DNA of 64,000 bases from Clitoria ternatea (Eukaryota > Streptophyta > Magnoliopsida > Fabales > Fabaceae): the NCBI GenBank assembly GCA_037962975.1, contig CM075673.1, positions 154,214,667 through 154,278,666 of the forward strand. Reading direction: 5' to 3'. A program made the position numbers and the translations under genes. Positions 23,727 through 36,544 of the stretch are shown here, one piece after another. The first letter of the stretch is position 1. The number at the start of each line of letters is the position of its first letter. The notes under the pieces were generated by a model. It was not told where the DNA came from, did no database searches, and saw only the letters and a list, made by a program, of their open reading frames with translations.

Positions 23727-25522
23727 CAATTTATCCTCAATCACTCTAAACATTCACAAACATCATATGTCACTCCGGCTGCGCATAACAACACATACAT
23801 ATCATTATTCATATTATCAATACACAATGCATCACTGACTCTCACTCAGGGTTTAATTAGACTCGCAAGTATCTAACTACTAAAAATATGAATTTTACTT
23901 GTCCACCGAGCCCTGCTTGGCTTTCCACCTCAACTACTAGGTCATGCTTGACCACTTGCTAGCGCAATAGGATCCTACTTGACCATTAGAGCTAAAATTG
24001 AAGGGCAAAATATATCGCACAGCCGTCCAAACCACACAGAATCATATATATCCATTTTTAATTACTTTTATTAGATTAATTAATCAATTCTCTTTATCAG
24101 TTCAACATTAATGGCTATAAATACAACTCAAGCCACCAAGGCTTTCAATATCAAATAAAATAGCGGCCACTCAGGCACACACCACTTCTTGATTCCCTGT
24201 TCATCATAAATTATGTTTTCACATCAACACAAGTCACTCAAGCATGATTAATATTCAATCAATATCATAACAACCATTCAGATACAAGTCCACACATATA
24301 TGCATAGATGCAATCTCAATCACAATATCTCATACAACATTTTCATCATCCTACATTTGGAAATTCATTCCAACATATATACTCATATATACATATATTA
24401 TCTACTCAATTTCAATAAACACCAATTAACAATCTCATCATTTCACCACTATACATAATTTATACATAATGATTCATAGTTTTTCATTCTCAATACCTCT
24501 AAGTTCGTGTCTAGTTCTAATTCATAAATAGGAAATTATACTGATCACACATTATAATTAAATTAACAATTAAACGCTAATTATATCCTTTTTTTTGAAA
24601 CCAATTGACATCGACTAATATTTTTAATTAATTAGTACTCTGAACACTCATCTTATCTCGATTCCACTCTTTCGGCACTTACTTTCGATGTCGGGTATGC
24701 TTAATATCTAAAATTTAAGGAATTTACGAATTGGGTTAATATGTCAACCTCTGAATCAAAAACTCATTTTACTGAAACAACTCCAAATACACTTTTAAGG
24801 CTTCCAGAACTTACCTCAATTAGTTCCGCTCTTAGTTCTGAGTCCCTTTTCGACTAACGTCTCACGACACTTAGTCCGTAACCTTTCGAGCATCGAAACG
24901 AAAACTCGTTAACACTCAACGCTATTTTCAAACCTTAGAAGCTTGGTTTCTTCTAATTTTTGCTCAAAAACATCAAACCAAAAGAAATACAAGAATCCCC
25001 ACTCTATAGGTAATTTCGTTTTTGAGAGAAAGTACCACAGAATATGAAATTGAACCTACCAATGTGTTTACCTCGTTCCCATGGTTCCAATTTTACGATC
25101 ACTTTTAAGTTTCACTGAGAAATAAAGCTCTTATTCAAGCCATCACATGCACGGCCAAGGAAGGAGGGAGGAAAAACTCGTTTTCATTTTTCACTTGTCA
25201 CACACGTGTGGATGGAGAAGAAGAAAGGAAATGAACTTATGTTTTAAGGGCAACATAGTAATTTTGTTATTTCTTTTTTATTTTCTTGTATTTCCACTTA
25301 AGTAAAGTTTACCTTTACCTCATGATAAATTACATTTTACCACCACAATTTAATTCAACTTTAATTTCATAATTAATTATCCAAAATTAACTATTCTAAT
25401 TTGATTCCTTTATTAACAACTCTCAATTAATTTGTCATGATCTAAGAAAATTCCTAATTAATCTGAATGAATTTTTATGTAGCAAAATAAATTTTAATTT
25501 AACATTAGGATGTTACAATAAT

Positions 25523-27150
25523 AACTTATCATTTCATCAATACTTTTGTCAATACTATTGTTGGTTAACACATACTCTTATATACCATCTATAATAGGAA
25601 CAAGAAATCCTTATATGTGTATGTATTTTGCTTAATTTCTTTCTGAACCGTTTAATTATTCCATGTTCTCTAAGTACGTCGCAATTTAGAGTATCTTCAC
25701 ATGAGAAAAAAAGGCAACATGTAGCGAAAAACACATAATGGGAGATATGAATCTTACTTAACTTAAACGCTTCCTAAAATTCCAAGAACAAAACTCATTA
25801 AGAATCTCACTAATTTTTTTAAAAAAAGAAGAAAAAGTGATAATTACCCATGATTAAGAGACGTGTCTTTCTCAAATATCAATACACATGTTAGATGAAT
25901 TGATCCGAACCAACCTCTAACCCGCCCATTGCAGTGATTAGAAAGTTCAATTACCTACTTAAATCTAAATTCTCAATACTTGTATACCCTATGCCCACAA
26001 TCAATTAAACAATTGTTAAATAGTAGCAACTCCTAACTTTTTTTCAATATTTACATTGACAAGCCGCAGAATTTGCTAAAGAATTTACGTTATCATCTAT
26101 TAATCCACAAATTTCAATTAGTTTAATTTTAAAAGACTTAATTTATATTTTTCTAAAAAAATTAATGAAAAAGTAAAAGAGAGATGTAACTAGGTAAATA
26201 TGATAGGTGTGATTGAGCGGAAGAGATTCATCCTCCTTTAAACAAGTATTGAAAGTTTGAATTTCACTTTAAGTATAAAATAACTTTACAATTCTGAATC
26301 AATTGTTTCAATCATTAAGATGTTTATAAGTTAGTAAAATGATTCGTTTTTACAATCAGATACGTTGTATAACACATTATCCAAAAAAATGAAAAGAAAA
26401 TTATGATAATTATTGTTAAAACTAATTGGACTTAATATCGATTTGATTCTATTGTTTATTATTATTATTGTTGGTTGAATCATAACCTTGTATAACACAT
26501 TATAAAAAAATGAAAAGAAAATTATGATAATTATTGTTAAAACTGATTGGACTTAATAATTGGTTTGATTCTATTGTTTATTATTATTGTTGGTTCAATC
26601 ATAACTGCAGCTTCAATTTGTTTAAACAAGATATTTTTTGAAAAAATTGTTATGCTAAAGTATGTGTCTCAAATCTCAATAATAATAATAATTATTATTA
26701 TAAATAAACAGATTGATAGATAAATATTAATTTTTAAAAATATATATATTATATTGCAGTGGGGGTTAGCCTACTCGCCTAGCAACCAGCAAAAAGCAAG
26801 GACTATTCTAACAATAATTTTCAACCTGAAAGTAAAAAAGTTCCAAATCCACGTAACCCAAATTTGTATATTAGCACGCAAGAAAATATCTGTTCTAACG
26901 AAATGAACAATGCAAGGATCATCAGTTTCGTCATCTGCATATTTTTTTAATTTAAATTGCACTGATTCGCATAGTGCTTTTTAATTCTTGGTAGTCAAAC
27001 CCTGCATAAAAACAGAAGGGGGGTGAACCAAACATAAGTTCATAACCCAAAATTTCAAGGCAAGTTAACAACTAATTCCAAACATAGGTGTCGACGCCAC
27101 TGTATATTTATGTATTTTAGGAACATAATATGGTATTAGGAGCACAACTA
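25523..27150. other. Intergenic and upstream region of SCPL gene 2
   Basis: AT-rich DNA with no gene. It contains a 123-bp tandem duplication (described separately). A 63-residue - strand frame at 26771-26962 shows nothing recognisable. Confidence 0.5.
26367..26610. repeat. 123-bp tandem duplication, two copies
   Basis: GTATAACACATTAT followed by GAAAAGAAAATTATGATAATT starts at 26367 and again at 26490. Both copies continue through GATTCTATTGTTTATTATTATT and TTGGTT(G/C)AATCATAAC. A few substitutions and a small indel separate them. Confidence 0.85.
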
Positions 27151-27155
27151 TTTGT

Positions 27156-27162
27156 TATAAAT
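27156..27162 (+). promoter_or_regulatory. Probable TATA box of SCPL gene 2
   Basis: TATAAAT lies 59 bp upstream of the ATG at 27215, implying a leader of roughly 25-30 nt. Confidence 0.5.
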
Positions 27163-27214
27163 CATAATCCTTCGCATTCCACCTTCATCTCCAATTAAAC
27201 CAGCAATCTGTCAC

Positions 27215-29851
27215 ATGCTACATCATTCATTTACTATGATTGCAACAATAATTATTTTTGTAGCTCAAACTCTTGTGGTGGTGAGTTCACTTCCTGAAGC
27301 TGATAAGATAAGCATATTACCAGGGCAGCCACATGTAAAATTTCAGCAATATTCTGGTTATATTGCTGTTGATGAAAATAAGCAGAGAGCTTTGTTTTAT
27401 TACTTTGTTCAAGCTTCACAACACCCTACTTCCAAGCCATTAGTCCTCTGGTTGAATGGAGGTATATCTTCTTATGTATGGATTATTTTGTTCATTTATT
27501 TATTTTGGAATGATAGAAGTAATTAAGATGTTTTCTTGATTTTTTACTTTTGAAGGGCCTGGTTGTTCTTCTGTTGGAGTTGGAGCTTTTACTGAGCATG
27601 GCCCTTTCCTACCTGGTGACAACAATGTACTTGTGAAAAACCATTATAGTTGGAACAAAGGTGATAACATGTACCTAATAACTCGATCAGTAAATCAAAT
27701 GCTGTTTTTTTTGGTGCTTAAAACTTAAAAACCATGTTTATTGCTTATTCATTTTTTATTCATTTCACAGTGGCAAATGTTCTATACTTGGAATCACCAG
27801 CTGGTGTTGGATTCTCTTATTCTACCAACACATCTTTCTATGACTCGGTGACAGACAAAATTACAGGTTCCTTTTTACTTCATTTGTGCACAATGCCAAC
27901 GATCATAACTTTATAAAGGCTTTTCCTTTGTCCATTTTTCAAGAAGCTGATGATGTTCTAATTCTTGTACCAGCTAGAGATAATCTTGTTTTCCTTCAAC
28001 GTTGGTTCGCTGAATTCCCTGAGTATTCACACAATGACTTATTTATTACAGGAGAGAGCTATGCAGGTAGAGGAGTTGAAAGTGAATAAATGAGGCTGTC
28101 TTAAAAAGTTTGTAAAGGAAATATTTAAAAACAACTTTTTCTTCTATTTTTACTACTTTTTGACAAACTAGTGTTTCTAGGACAAACTTTTCAAAACAAT
28201 GTGATAATTTTATAATTAAAAGTAAAAATAGAATATCAAAACAGAAAATGTTCTCTCAAATCAAACAGCTCTAATGTATTCATTTAATGCACACATGTTT
28301 GCAGGTCACTATGTTCCACAGCTAGCGCAACTTATTGTTCAATCCAAGACCAAGTTCAATCTCAAGGGGATAGCAGTGAGTGCATAAGGGAAATTTTGAA
28401 TAACTAAAACATGGGAAATAATTCCCTTTATTTTTTTAAGTATAACTAGTTGATATGTTGAGGTTTGCAGATAGGTAACCCTCTTCTGGTGTTTGATACT
28501 GATTTGAACTCTAAAGCTGAATTCTTTTGGTCCCACGGACTGATATCTGATTCAACCTACGAGATCTTCACTAGAGTCTGCAACTATTCCACTATCAGGA
28601 GACAAACCATACATCACAATCTTAGCGGCGTTTGTAAAACAGTAAATAATACAGTGTTTACTGAGGTTAGCCAATACATAGATCCATATGATGTCATTCT
28701 TGATGTGTGTTTGTCATCAGCAAATCAACAGGGTTATGTGCTGACTCAACTGGTGGGCTTCATTTGTTATCTGCATAGCCATCTTAATTGTTGTTCTCTT
28801 CATTTTCTCTTACTTTCCTTCACTATCCTGCAGCAAGAGACTCGGAAGATAGATGTTTGTGTGGGAGATAAAACAGTCACATACTTAAACAGGAAAGATG
28901 TGCAGCAAGCTCTACATGCTAAGCTCGTTGGCACCTCCCATTGGAGAACTTGCAACAGAAACATGTATGTTTACTGCTTCAAAGATGAGGGACACTTAGT
29001 GCATTAAGATTTAGAGATGCAAATATTTTGGAATTTAAAAACAAGCAGAAGAGTAAGGTGTTAAGATTTACCCGAACTAAAAATGTTATTAACTAAATCA
29101 ACTGTTTCCTAATCCATGTGAATAGGTAAAAAGGGTCTTATAAAAAAGTCTGGAGGGGGCCTTCAATAAGCAACATGAGAAAGCTGATTCTAACAAAATA
29201 TATTTTTACTCCATATGCTTCGGTTCCATAGTTTGGCACTAGATAGACTCTTGTTAACACTGGCTACCTTGTGAACAGTTTTCTGCATTATGACCACCAA
29301 AATATAGAGACATCAACAATTCCTATACTAGGGTCACTAGTCAAGTCTGCAATCAGGGTTCTAGTATACAGGTAATGGAACTTGTTACATGGTCTACACT
29401 TAGCTAACTCATTGCCAACCAACCATGACTCGTCAAGGCATAACATTTTTTAATCAACCAAATTTATCTCTCATTATGCAGTGGAGATCAAGATTCAGTG
29501 ATTCCATTAATCAGTTCACGGTCGCTTGTGAAAGGATTAGCCAAGGAACTAGGACTGAATACAACCGTGGCTTATAGAACATGGTTTGAGAAAAGACAGG
29601 TTAATACTCGGAGTGCAACTTAATTATCATGAAAATATTCAATACAAATTTTTAATGGCAATGCACTGTGCCAATCACTAATACTTGGTATAACATATCA
29701 GGTAGCAGGATGGACACAAGTATATGGTGACATCTTATCATATGCCACAATAAGAGGAGCAGGTCATGAAGCTCCCTTGACTCAACCAGGGAGATCACTT
29801 CAGCTACTTAAAGCATTTCTGGAAGGAAAACCTTTACCAAGTGTTGAATAA
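27215..29851 (+). CDS. SCPL: Serine carboxypeptidase-like protein (SCPL, S10 family), gene 2
   Basis: A paralog of the gene at 14656. Ten exons: 27215-27461, 27556-27660, 27771-27866, 27974-28066, 28305-28375, 28471-28752, 28834-28964, 29279-29371, 29482-29599 and 29702-29851, all GT-AG, giving 461 residues. Nine exons have the same length as in gene 1. Exon 7 is 131 nt rather than 125 because the old donor position no longer has GT and the next in-phase donor (ACAT|GTATGT) is used, adding two residues. The signal-peptide-like start, WLNGG/GPGCSS, LESPAGVGFSYS, catalytic Ser178 (GESYAGHYVPQL), Asp377 (GDQDSVIP) and His434 (GAGHEAP) are all present. The frame is intact, so the gene is probably functional. 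Introns are mostly shorter than in gene 1. AATAAA overlaps the stop codon (29847-29852), and an antisense LTR begins about 78 bp after the stop. The direct-repeat arrangement indicates tandem duplication. Confidence 0.92.
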
Positions 29852-29929
29852 AATAGGAACAGCTTTTGTAACATGGATGTTTTCATTTACCACAAAATAT
29901 AGAAATTCTTCCGGTATACACACAGATAT

Positions 29930-31280
29930 TGTTAGGATGCAATTTCCCAACAAAGGAGATTATAGCTACTACCCAAGAAAACATCATAAAATAATAATTA
30001 AAAGACAACATTTTTCTTCTCTATTTCACAATAACCAAGACATAAATATATAACAAAACTATATTACCTAAATATTGGGTTGTCCATACAAAATCACGTA
30101 ATAAATACTGGGTTGTCCATACAAAATCACGTAATTCAAATACCTTGAAACATACTTGTAGCATATAACCTTTTGATAATGAGTCAAAATAGACTGGTCT
30201 TTATAAAAGTCCACGTGAGCATTCCCACTAGATCACCATGCCCCCAAATGCTAATATGGTTTGGCTTAATATTTTCACAACATTTGTGTTTTGTGCCATA
30301 TGCCTATGAGCATCTTATATTTTATTTATAGACATAGGTTTAACCTATGTAAACACATTGTTCATTGGGCTTCTTAATCATCTTAAATGAGTTAGGCTCA
30401 ATAGTCTTATTATTAGTTAGCTTATTTTATGTGTGTGATCCTCTAGGAAATATATTTGGTTTACATTAAATATAAATGTTTTATATTTAATATAATATAA
30501 TGAACGACATCTAACAATATATCATTATCCAAATATAAATTTATATCAAATTTTTTATAATCTATAAATAATAAACTTTATATATTTGCTTATTTTGTCA
30601 AGATATCTAATTGGGCTTTAGGCATGGTCATCATCCTTATATGGCCTAATTCATTTTACTTATATCAGAATAAACTTTACTTAAATGAATATCGAATATC
30701 TATTCTCCTAGCATGATCTTGTATTTCTTTAGTCTCGCATCATTAAGTGGCTCATGGGTATCACTCCCATTACATTGGGAGGACAAATTTCATATACATC
30801 ACTCATATCCTTCTGCTTGATTTATTCATTAACCAATTACAACTTTTATAATCATCTTCTTGCAAATGATATTTGGTTATATTAAAACAACAAACTCCCT
30901 ATGTAGAAATCATAGTGACTTCAAATCAAAGGATTACACATACCATTATCACATTGAGAATTGTTTATAACACTCATGTAATGATTCATGCAACATTCTC
31001 ATGGTGAGTCTGTCTAGTACACTATTACTCTTAATGTATACCCGAGTGAATATTTGATATCCTCTATATTTATGATATATGAGATCAGATCATCTATACG
31101 CTCACACACTAGTCTCAAAATATTTATATGTCTCCATATTAATACTTGACTAGGGATAATTTATAAATAGTTCTCATATTGACCAATTTCAAGGATTGAT
31201 AAAGATTGTTAAACTATTTAACAAAATACTTTTATTTAAATAAAGTGATGTCTTAACCATATAGGCTCTTAATAGAGCAT
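29930..31280 (-). mobile_element. Antisense LTR related to 18923-20151, just downstream of SCPL gene 2
   Basis: The reverse complement shares order and sequence with the 18923-20151 LTR: AGGAGCCTATAT-like start, GACATCACTTT, TTAAATAGTTTAACA, TTCTCAATGTGATAATGGTAT and the TATAAATA promoter region. The left edge is TGTTAGGATGCAATT at 29930, consistent with an LTR end. The right edge near 31280 is less certain and no target duplication was confirmed. It contains a 33-bp tandem duplication (TGGGTTGTCCATACAAAATC) at 30076-30140. Confidence 0.6.
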
Positions 31281-31610
31281 TTGAGGCTTGTGGTGTTGTG
31301 TCATATGGCAAAGCATGAGAGGAAAATGAGGGAGAGACATGGATCACACAAGGATCGCACAGCTAAGATGTTGCCACGTGATTTATGATAGTATTGAGTG
31401 GCCCATATGCGCCTGACGCTGCTACACATGGCTCAACGGAGAAAAGCTAGTTGGATGCAAGTTGTCATCCATTAGTGACCCATCAAACAACCTAGATTAA
31501 AGATGTTTTTTATGGGGATCAAACGGATTAGGGTGAATGCATGATTTGATAAGATAGAGTCGTCAGGGAACACATAAGCATCTTGGCTTAGTGAAATAGA
31601 CGACACAGAT
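31281..31610. other. Intergenic, no feature seen
   Basis: A less AT-rich, unique-looking segment between two LTRs. No open reading frame or element end was recognised. Confidence 0.45.
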
Positions 31611-33830
31611 TGTGATGTCCTAGGTCAATTTTACAATTACTTTAAGTCGTTTAATTAAATTTCATAATAAATTTTTCATAAATAATTAATTTAATTTCCT
31701 CATATTTATAAAAATAATCATTTTTAGTAAAAGGGACCAAAATATAAAATATGTTATAAATAATAAACCTCAAAAGTCATTGAAAATGGAAGAAACTCAA
31801 AAACTAAAATAGGGGCCTAACACTACGCGTCAGGTCCACGCTACGCGTGAGGCTCATTCGTAGCCCTGACGCTAGGCCTAGGCTGACACCCAACGTCAGC
31901 ATACCAAAAACAGCATCAGGTGTTGTTATGCATTTAGGCCAATCGGCCAACTTCCGACCTACACATTTGGCCTGTTTTAGGTCCAATTGCCACAAAACTT
32001 CGTGAACCACATGTTTTCCCCATTCTGGAACTGTTGGCACCGTCTGTTCGCTAAAATTTCCATCATATGCGTAAGTTATATGCAAAATGCATTTTAACAC
32101 AAATAGGTACAAAACCCTAGCACCAAACTACCTAAATGGACACCAAATGACCCAAGGCCTATATGCATAGTCTCTAAATGACCTAGGGAACCTATTGGTC
32201 CCTTCTGGTGGTCTCGAAACCTACCGGATCTCTAATTCACCTACTTAGTTCCTTGTTTTCATGTCAATTCCTATTCAGCTACATGCATAATTAATCCATC
32301 CACATAAATTCACATTTCCATCAAATCAACACACGAATTACGGATCATCGTTCATTGCAATCAATCATAGCCACATTAACTATATGCTAAGGTGATCCAA
32401 CAAGCACATAAAACATATCGTGATATTACATACGTTAAACATACTATATGAATCCATTCATTTCACAATTTCCATTATCCTATGATATCTCATATCATAA
32501 CATCATCATCATTATCATATGATATCATGAACACATAATCATCATCAACATCATCAATTCATCATGCATTCACATAATTACTCAACTAAACTAAATCACA
32601 TTCACGCAAAGCATAATATGTTATTACACACACTAAACTCATATCATACATCCATTATTTCATAATTAATTCGCTCCTTGGCATCAATTCTCCGTTTGGC
32701 CCACCTCCGGGGCATTGGTATCCTCTCTGTCACTAGTCACTAAATTAAACAACAAGAAGGATGAGTATTTGACATATCGTAATTAATATAAGACAGAATA
32801 ATGAATGTACTTACTTAATACCTAATATTCTCATTATTAATTAACTTATCCGGTTCCATTGTATTAATATACATATATCTTGCCTCTATGTCATAATACT
32901 CTATATCTACACATTCCACAATATAATTTACAAGTCAACATAAACTACATACATGGTCTCATTCCCAAACTCATACTAAGCATATATCCTACATTAAACC
33001 TTATTCACATCCAAGTCATATTCATAATCAATCATTAATTTCATCATAAAAACATCATAAACATTAATTCATGTATATAACACCATTGACTCACATGCAT
33101 AACTGACTCCTAGTATCCAGATACTAAAGGATCGACCTTTAACTGGGTGTCCTACTTGACACCCTATGAATCATGCTTGGTCCACCGAGTCCTACTTGAC
33201 TCTTCACCTCAACCACTAGGTCCTACTTGACCACGAGGTAGCTCAACTGGGTACAAAAACCACGGGAGCCAGAAAACAAGGGGCTACACATACCGTCGTC
33301 CGTCCCCACATAATCACATATCAAATCACATCAAACATGGCTAAAACATCATCAATTTCATGTATAAATATCAGAAACTGATATATACTCACCACAAAGG
33401 GCGGCCATACAGACCCGGCCCTCACAAGCCATGTTATAATATTTCCATAATCATCGTTCCATCGTTTTCATCAAGTTATTCATGATTAAAATAACATACA
33501 CCTCATTAATATTCATCACAATTCATGCTTCACTTAGTATTACTCATGCATATATTCCACATACTTAATTCTTTATTTCCTAACACGTAACTAATCAAAT
33601 TAATATATTTCCTCAACATTTAATTATTTACTCACACATAAATATACATATATAATTATATAAATTACACTTAGCTAATCTACATTATTTCTAACAACTC
33701 CTAATTAAATTCTAAGCATCCCGAAGCTATCATATAATCCAATTCTAATTAATTACGACCCGAACACCCCCTTACCTCGATTCCAAGCTTCAATAATTTG
33801 TTCTTGGTGTCGGTTGCGTTCTCCAGTCAC
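31611..33830 (+). mobile_element. 5' part of a long LTR, related to 21277-25517, truncated on the right
   Basis: It begins TGTGATGTCCTAGG, like TGTGATGTCTCACC at 21277. Internal blocks are shared in the same order, including CCACCGAG(C/T)CCT(A/G)CTTG, CACCTCAAC(C/T)ACTAGGTC and the CACCTCC...TGTC block. The homology stops near 33830 and no GATGTTACA end follows. A GC-rich segment at 31825-31925 with two ACGCGT sites occupies the place where the other copy has its TAATCGATTAC motifs. A 102-residue - strand frame at 31804-32112 reads across this segment and has no recognisable domain. Confidence 0.6.
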
Positions 33831-34270
33831 TTGTAACAAGTTGGGGGGCAAATGATCTAGTATTCATACCGGCCTATAAACCAAAAGATGATATGATGAA
33901 GGCGAAAGGCATGGATCCAGTAAGATAGCTCAAACCAACTATTAATCTGACTGGTATGCTTACTTAATGGATACCGGCCAAAAAGTCTACAAACGAGCCA
34001 CGACCTTTGAAAAAAGGTTGCAACTTGACTAAAAAAGCGGCCTAGTCCTGTCACACATCAAATCATGAGTTAGACCTCCATTCAGGCTATAAATACCATA
34101 ATTTGTGATGAATCAAGTGAGTCATTTATTACTCTTAATGTTCTACTATCTTTGAATATGTACTAACTTAAGTATCAAAGAATTTTTACAAGTACCACCA
34201 CCTCCTGTTCTAGAGCGAGCATCTCGAGAACCCCAAACACCGTGGTTGAAGGCATTGAGCCAGTGTTCTA
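33831..34270 (+). mobile_element. Possible short LTR fragment (about 440 bp)
   Basis: The stretch runs from TGTAACAAGTTGGGGGGC to GTGTTCTACA and contains GGCTATAAATACC near 34086, the layout of an LTR with its TATA box. It interrupts the long LTR to its left. No target duplication was found, so both ends are tentative. Confidence 0.3.
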
Positions 34271-34690
34271 CAATATCATATTCTTAGTGAACCAATGTAA
34301 TAATAAGTGAAAAGTGAGATTCTATATCGGTATAGAGAGAATCTAGTTTCCCCATGCATACCAGACAATTCAATTTGTAAACATATATAAATATCAATCA
34401 ATGAACATATGTGAATAAATAAAATGAAGAACAGTATAAATTGTCGACTTTGAAGAAAAAAATGAGATTCAATGAAAATTAGAATAGTAATAATTGATTT
34501 GAGAGTTGAAGATGGGAAAGTGAGGCTAAATGGTTTTTGCAAATAATGGAAAAAGATATACATGAATGGAAATGAAAAATTAATTACAAACAAAGATTGA
34601 ATTAAAAGGAAAAAAATAAGGATTTTCTAAAAAGGGGAAAAACAACACCAATAATGATTAAAATTAAAAATGATACGATAATAAGGCTTG
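34271..34690. other. Intergenic, no gene seen
   Basis: AT- and purine-rich DNA. A 105-residue - strand frame at 34276-34593 is Phe/Ile/Leu-rich, as expected from antisense reading of A-rich sequence, and is not called. Confidence 0.45.
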
Positions 34691-36544
34691 TGTTAGAGTC
34701 AAGAAGACTTTTGAAGAAATCATAGATTTGTTGATAACCAGCATTAAGTATTCTAATTTAATAAAGTCATGCTTTGTTAACATCTAATAGTCTATCTAAG
34801 TGTTTCAGGATACAAAGCATGGGTTATAAAACCAAGGGGGAGTCCTTACATAACACAAATCTGGTAACACGAAATAAAAAGAACAATGCACCAAAGAAGG
34901 AAACAAGATTTGGGAACGCTCTTCAAAGCAAAAAGCTTATCTAGATTCGTACCAGACCCAGACCTACTAAGCCATATTGCATGCATCAAGTGTGGAAGAG
35001 TCCCATCCTCAACGCAAAACTCTTCATCAACCAGACTCTATCATCATGCTTCATCAAGCCTGAAGCTGCTCCAAGACATCTTGCATTTTCCCAGTAAGAA
35101 TTTGATCGTTCTTTACTTTGAGTCTCATCATCAACACCTTATGGATCACCAGACCCTAAATTATTTTTAGAAGTCCTCCCTGAACGAGATGAGTCTGGTC
35201 CTCAACTGATGACTCACAAGTTATCTTACTCCATCAAAGCATAAAGGTGATTTTCCTCTAAAAGAAGGAAAATAATAAAGTAAGACAGATCAAGATCCCT
35301 CTCTCAAATGAGAACTTTCCATCTTGGTAAAACTTATACTATCCTTCTCTGCTTCTATCTGTGCAAATCTTGAAGGTTCTTTGTCCTATACTAAGTATGC
35401 AGAATGACTCTCTCTGACCCAAAAAGCACATATCTATTAAGGAAAAATCTCTCTGTATTAGATATATCATTCTTCAACGGTCATCCAACAAATCTCTCTT
35501 TCTCAGTTGCACATCTGGAAGAAAAATCATATAAATTGTAACTCTTCTCTTCATAGAAGGGTGTGAGATTATAAGAGAGAAGAAGAGAGAACATGAGATG
35601 AAGGAAGTGAGAACGTGAGAGAAAATAGAGAGAATAAATGAGAGTCATATGATAAAAGGAAACAATTTATGAGTAAAAAGATATAGAGAAAAGAAAAAGA
35701 AAAGAAAATGGCATATGTCCATAAAAGAAGAAATGAAATCAGAAAATGTCATTGGAGAAAAGGAAAGCTCACTATTGGCATATTAATCTCATATTTTCAA
35801 GAGTCATAGTACCTAAGTTAAAGACATGAAATCAATATATTTCCTCTAAGAGATCATTATCTTTAACTAAGCTTTCAAACTTAGTATGTATTTCACTTCT
35901 ATTACATCATTTACTTATACTAAGTTTTATGTAAAAATAAGTCTTTCTTCATTTGTGTAAGTTTGTTGACCAGACTCATCACTTAGCTCAGTTAAGCCAA
36001 AAGGCTTATTAATCTTGTTGTTCTAATTCTTTCAATTCTTTGTAAGTACAAGTGTGGTAGACCTGTTGGAAAACACTGTTGGCCTGAAGAGGCTTTGGAA
36101 AAAATACTTGGGTTTAAGCTAGGAGTGGTTTGTGAAAAAATACTTGGGTCTGCCCCAGGAGTGGGTGCTGCAAAAGAATACTTAGTTTAAGTTAGGAATG
36201 GCTGGAGTCAAGAATACTCAAAGGCACGTGAGGTGCTTAAGCCAGGAGTGGCTGTATTCAATACTCAAAGGCACAGTCTGTGTATCTTATGCAAAAAGAA
36301 CAATTTTACATAGTGAAAAAATCTTTCAAGTCTGAAGGTATTGGATGTAGCTTCTGTGTTGGAAATGAACTAATATAAATCTCCTGTGTGTTCTTTCCTT
36401 CTTTATCTCTACAAAAGTCTGATGCTTTCATGTTTATTCTCTCTGATTTGCAAAAGAGCTTAAAATGATTGTATATCATTTTTTGGTTTGAAAAAGTGAA
36501 CAAACTTATTCAACCCCCTTCTAAGTCTATTCTCCGAACCAACA
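34691..36544 (+). mobile_element. Solo LTR, 1,854 bp, SIRE/Maximus-like Ty1/copia
   Basis: It starts TGTTAGAGTCAAGAAGAC and ends CCGAACCAACA, with GCTTG (34686-34690) and GGTTG (36545-36549) as a 5-bp target duplication carrying one change. The 3' part has the hallmark run CTTATTCAACCCCCTTCTAAGTC. It also has imperfect repeats of AATACTTGGGT, GCCAGGAGTGG and ACTCAAAGGCA at 36080-36290. These features are familiar from SIRE-type LTRs in legumes; the assignment is by resemblance. Small frames inside are not genes. Confidence 0.6.

Larger units (their letters stand above)
21277..25517 (+). mobile_element. Solo long LTR, 4,241 bp, with nested hAT-like insertion
   Basis: It starts TGTGATGTCTCACC and ends AGGATGTTACA, a TG..CA pair with partly palindromic ends. 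It is flanked by a perfect 5-bp duplication, ATAAT at 21272-21276 and 25518-25522. Its start is not repeated near its end, so this is one LTR rather than a small complete element. Removing the 1,009-bp nested insertion leaves about 3.2 kb, in the range of the long LTRs of Tekay/Del-type chromoviruses; that assignment is an inference. Internal blocks at about 22320-22400 and 23890-24050 recur at 32700-32790 and 33170-33310. Two copies of TAATCGATTAC occur near 21455 and 21510. No gene is present; the 122-residue frame at 21600-21968 has no recognisable domain. Confidence 0.8.

Noticed and set aside
23545..23838. 97-residue + strand frame
   Set aside because: It reads through the (ACAT)n/(AT)n microsatellite inside the long LTR.
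31804..32112. 102-residue - strand frame in the GC-richer part of the truncated long LTR
   Set aside because: No start context, domain or splice signals; it is explained by the local composition.
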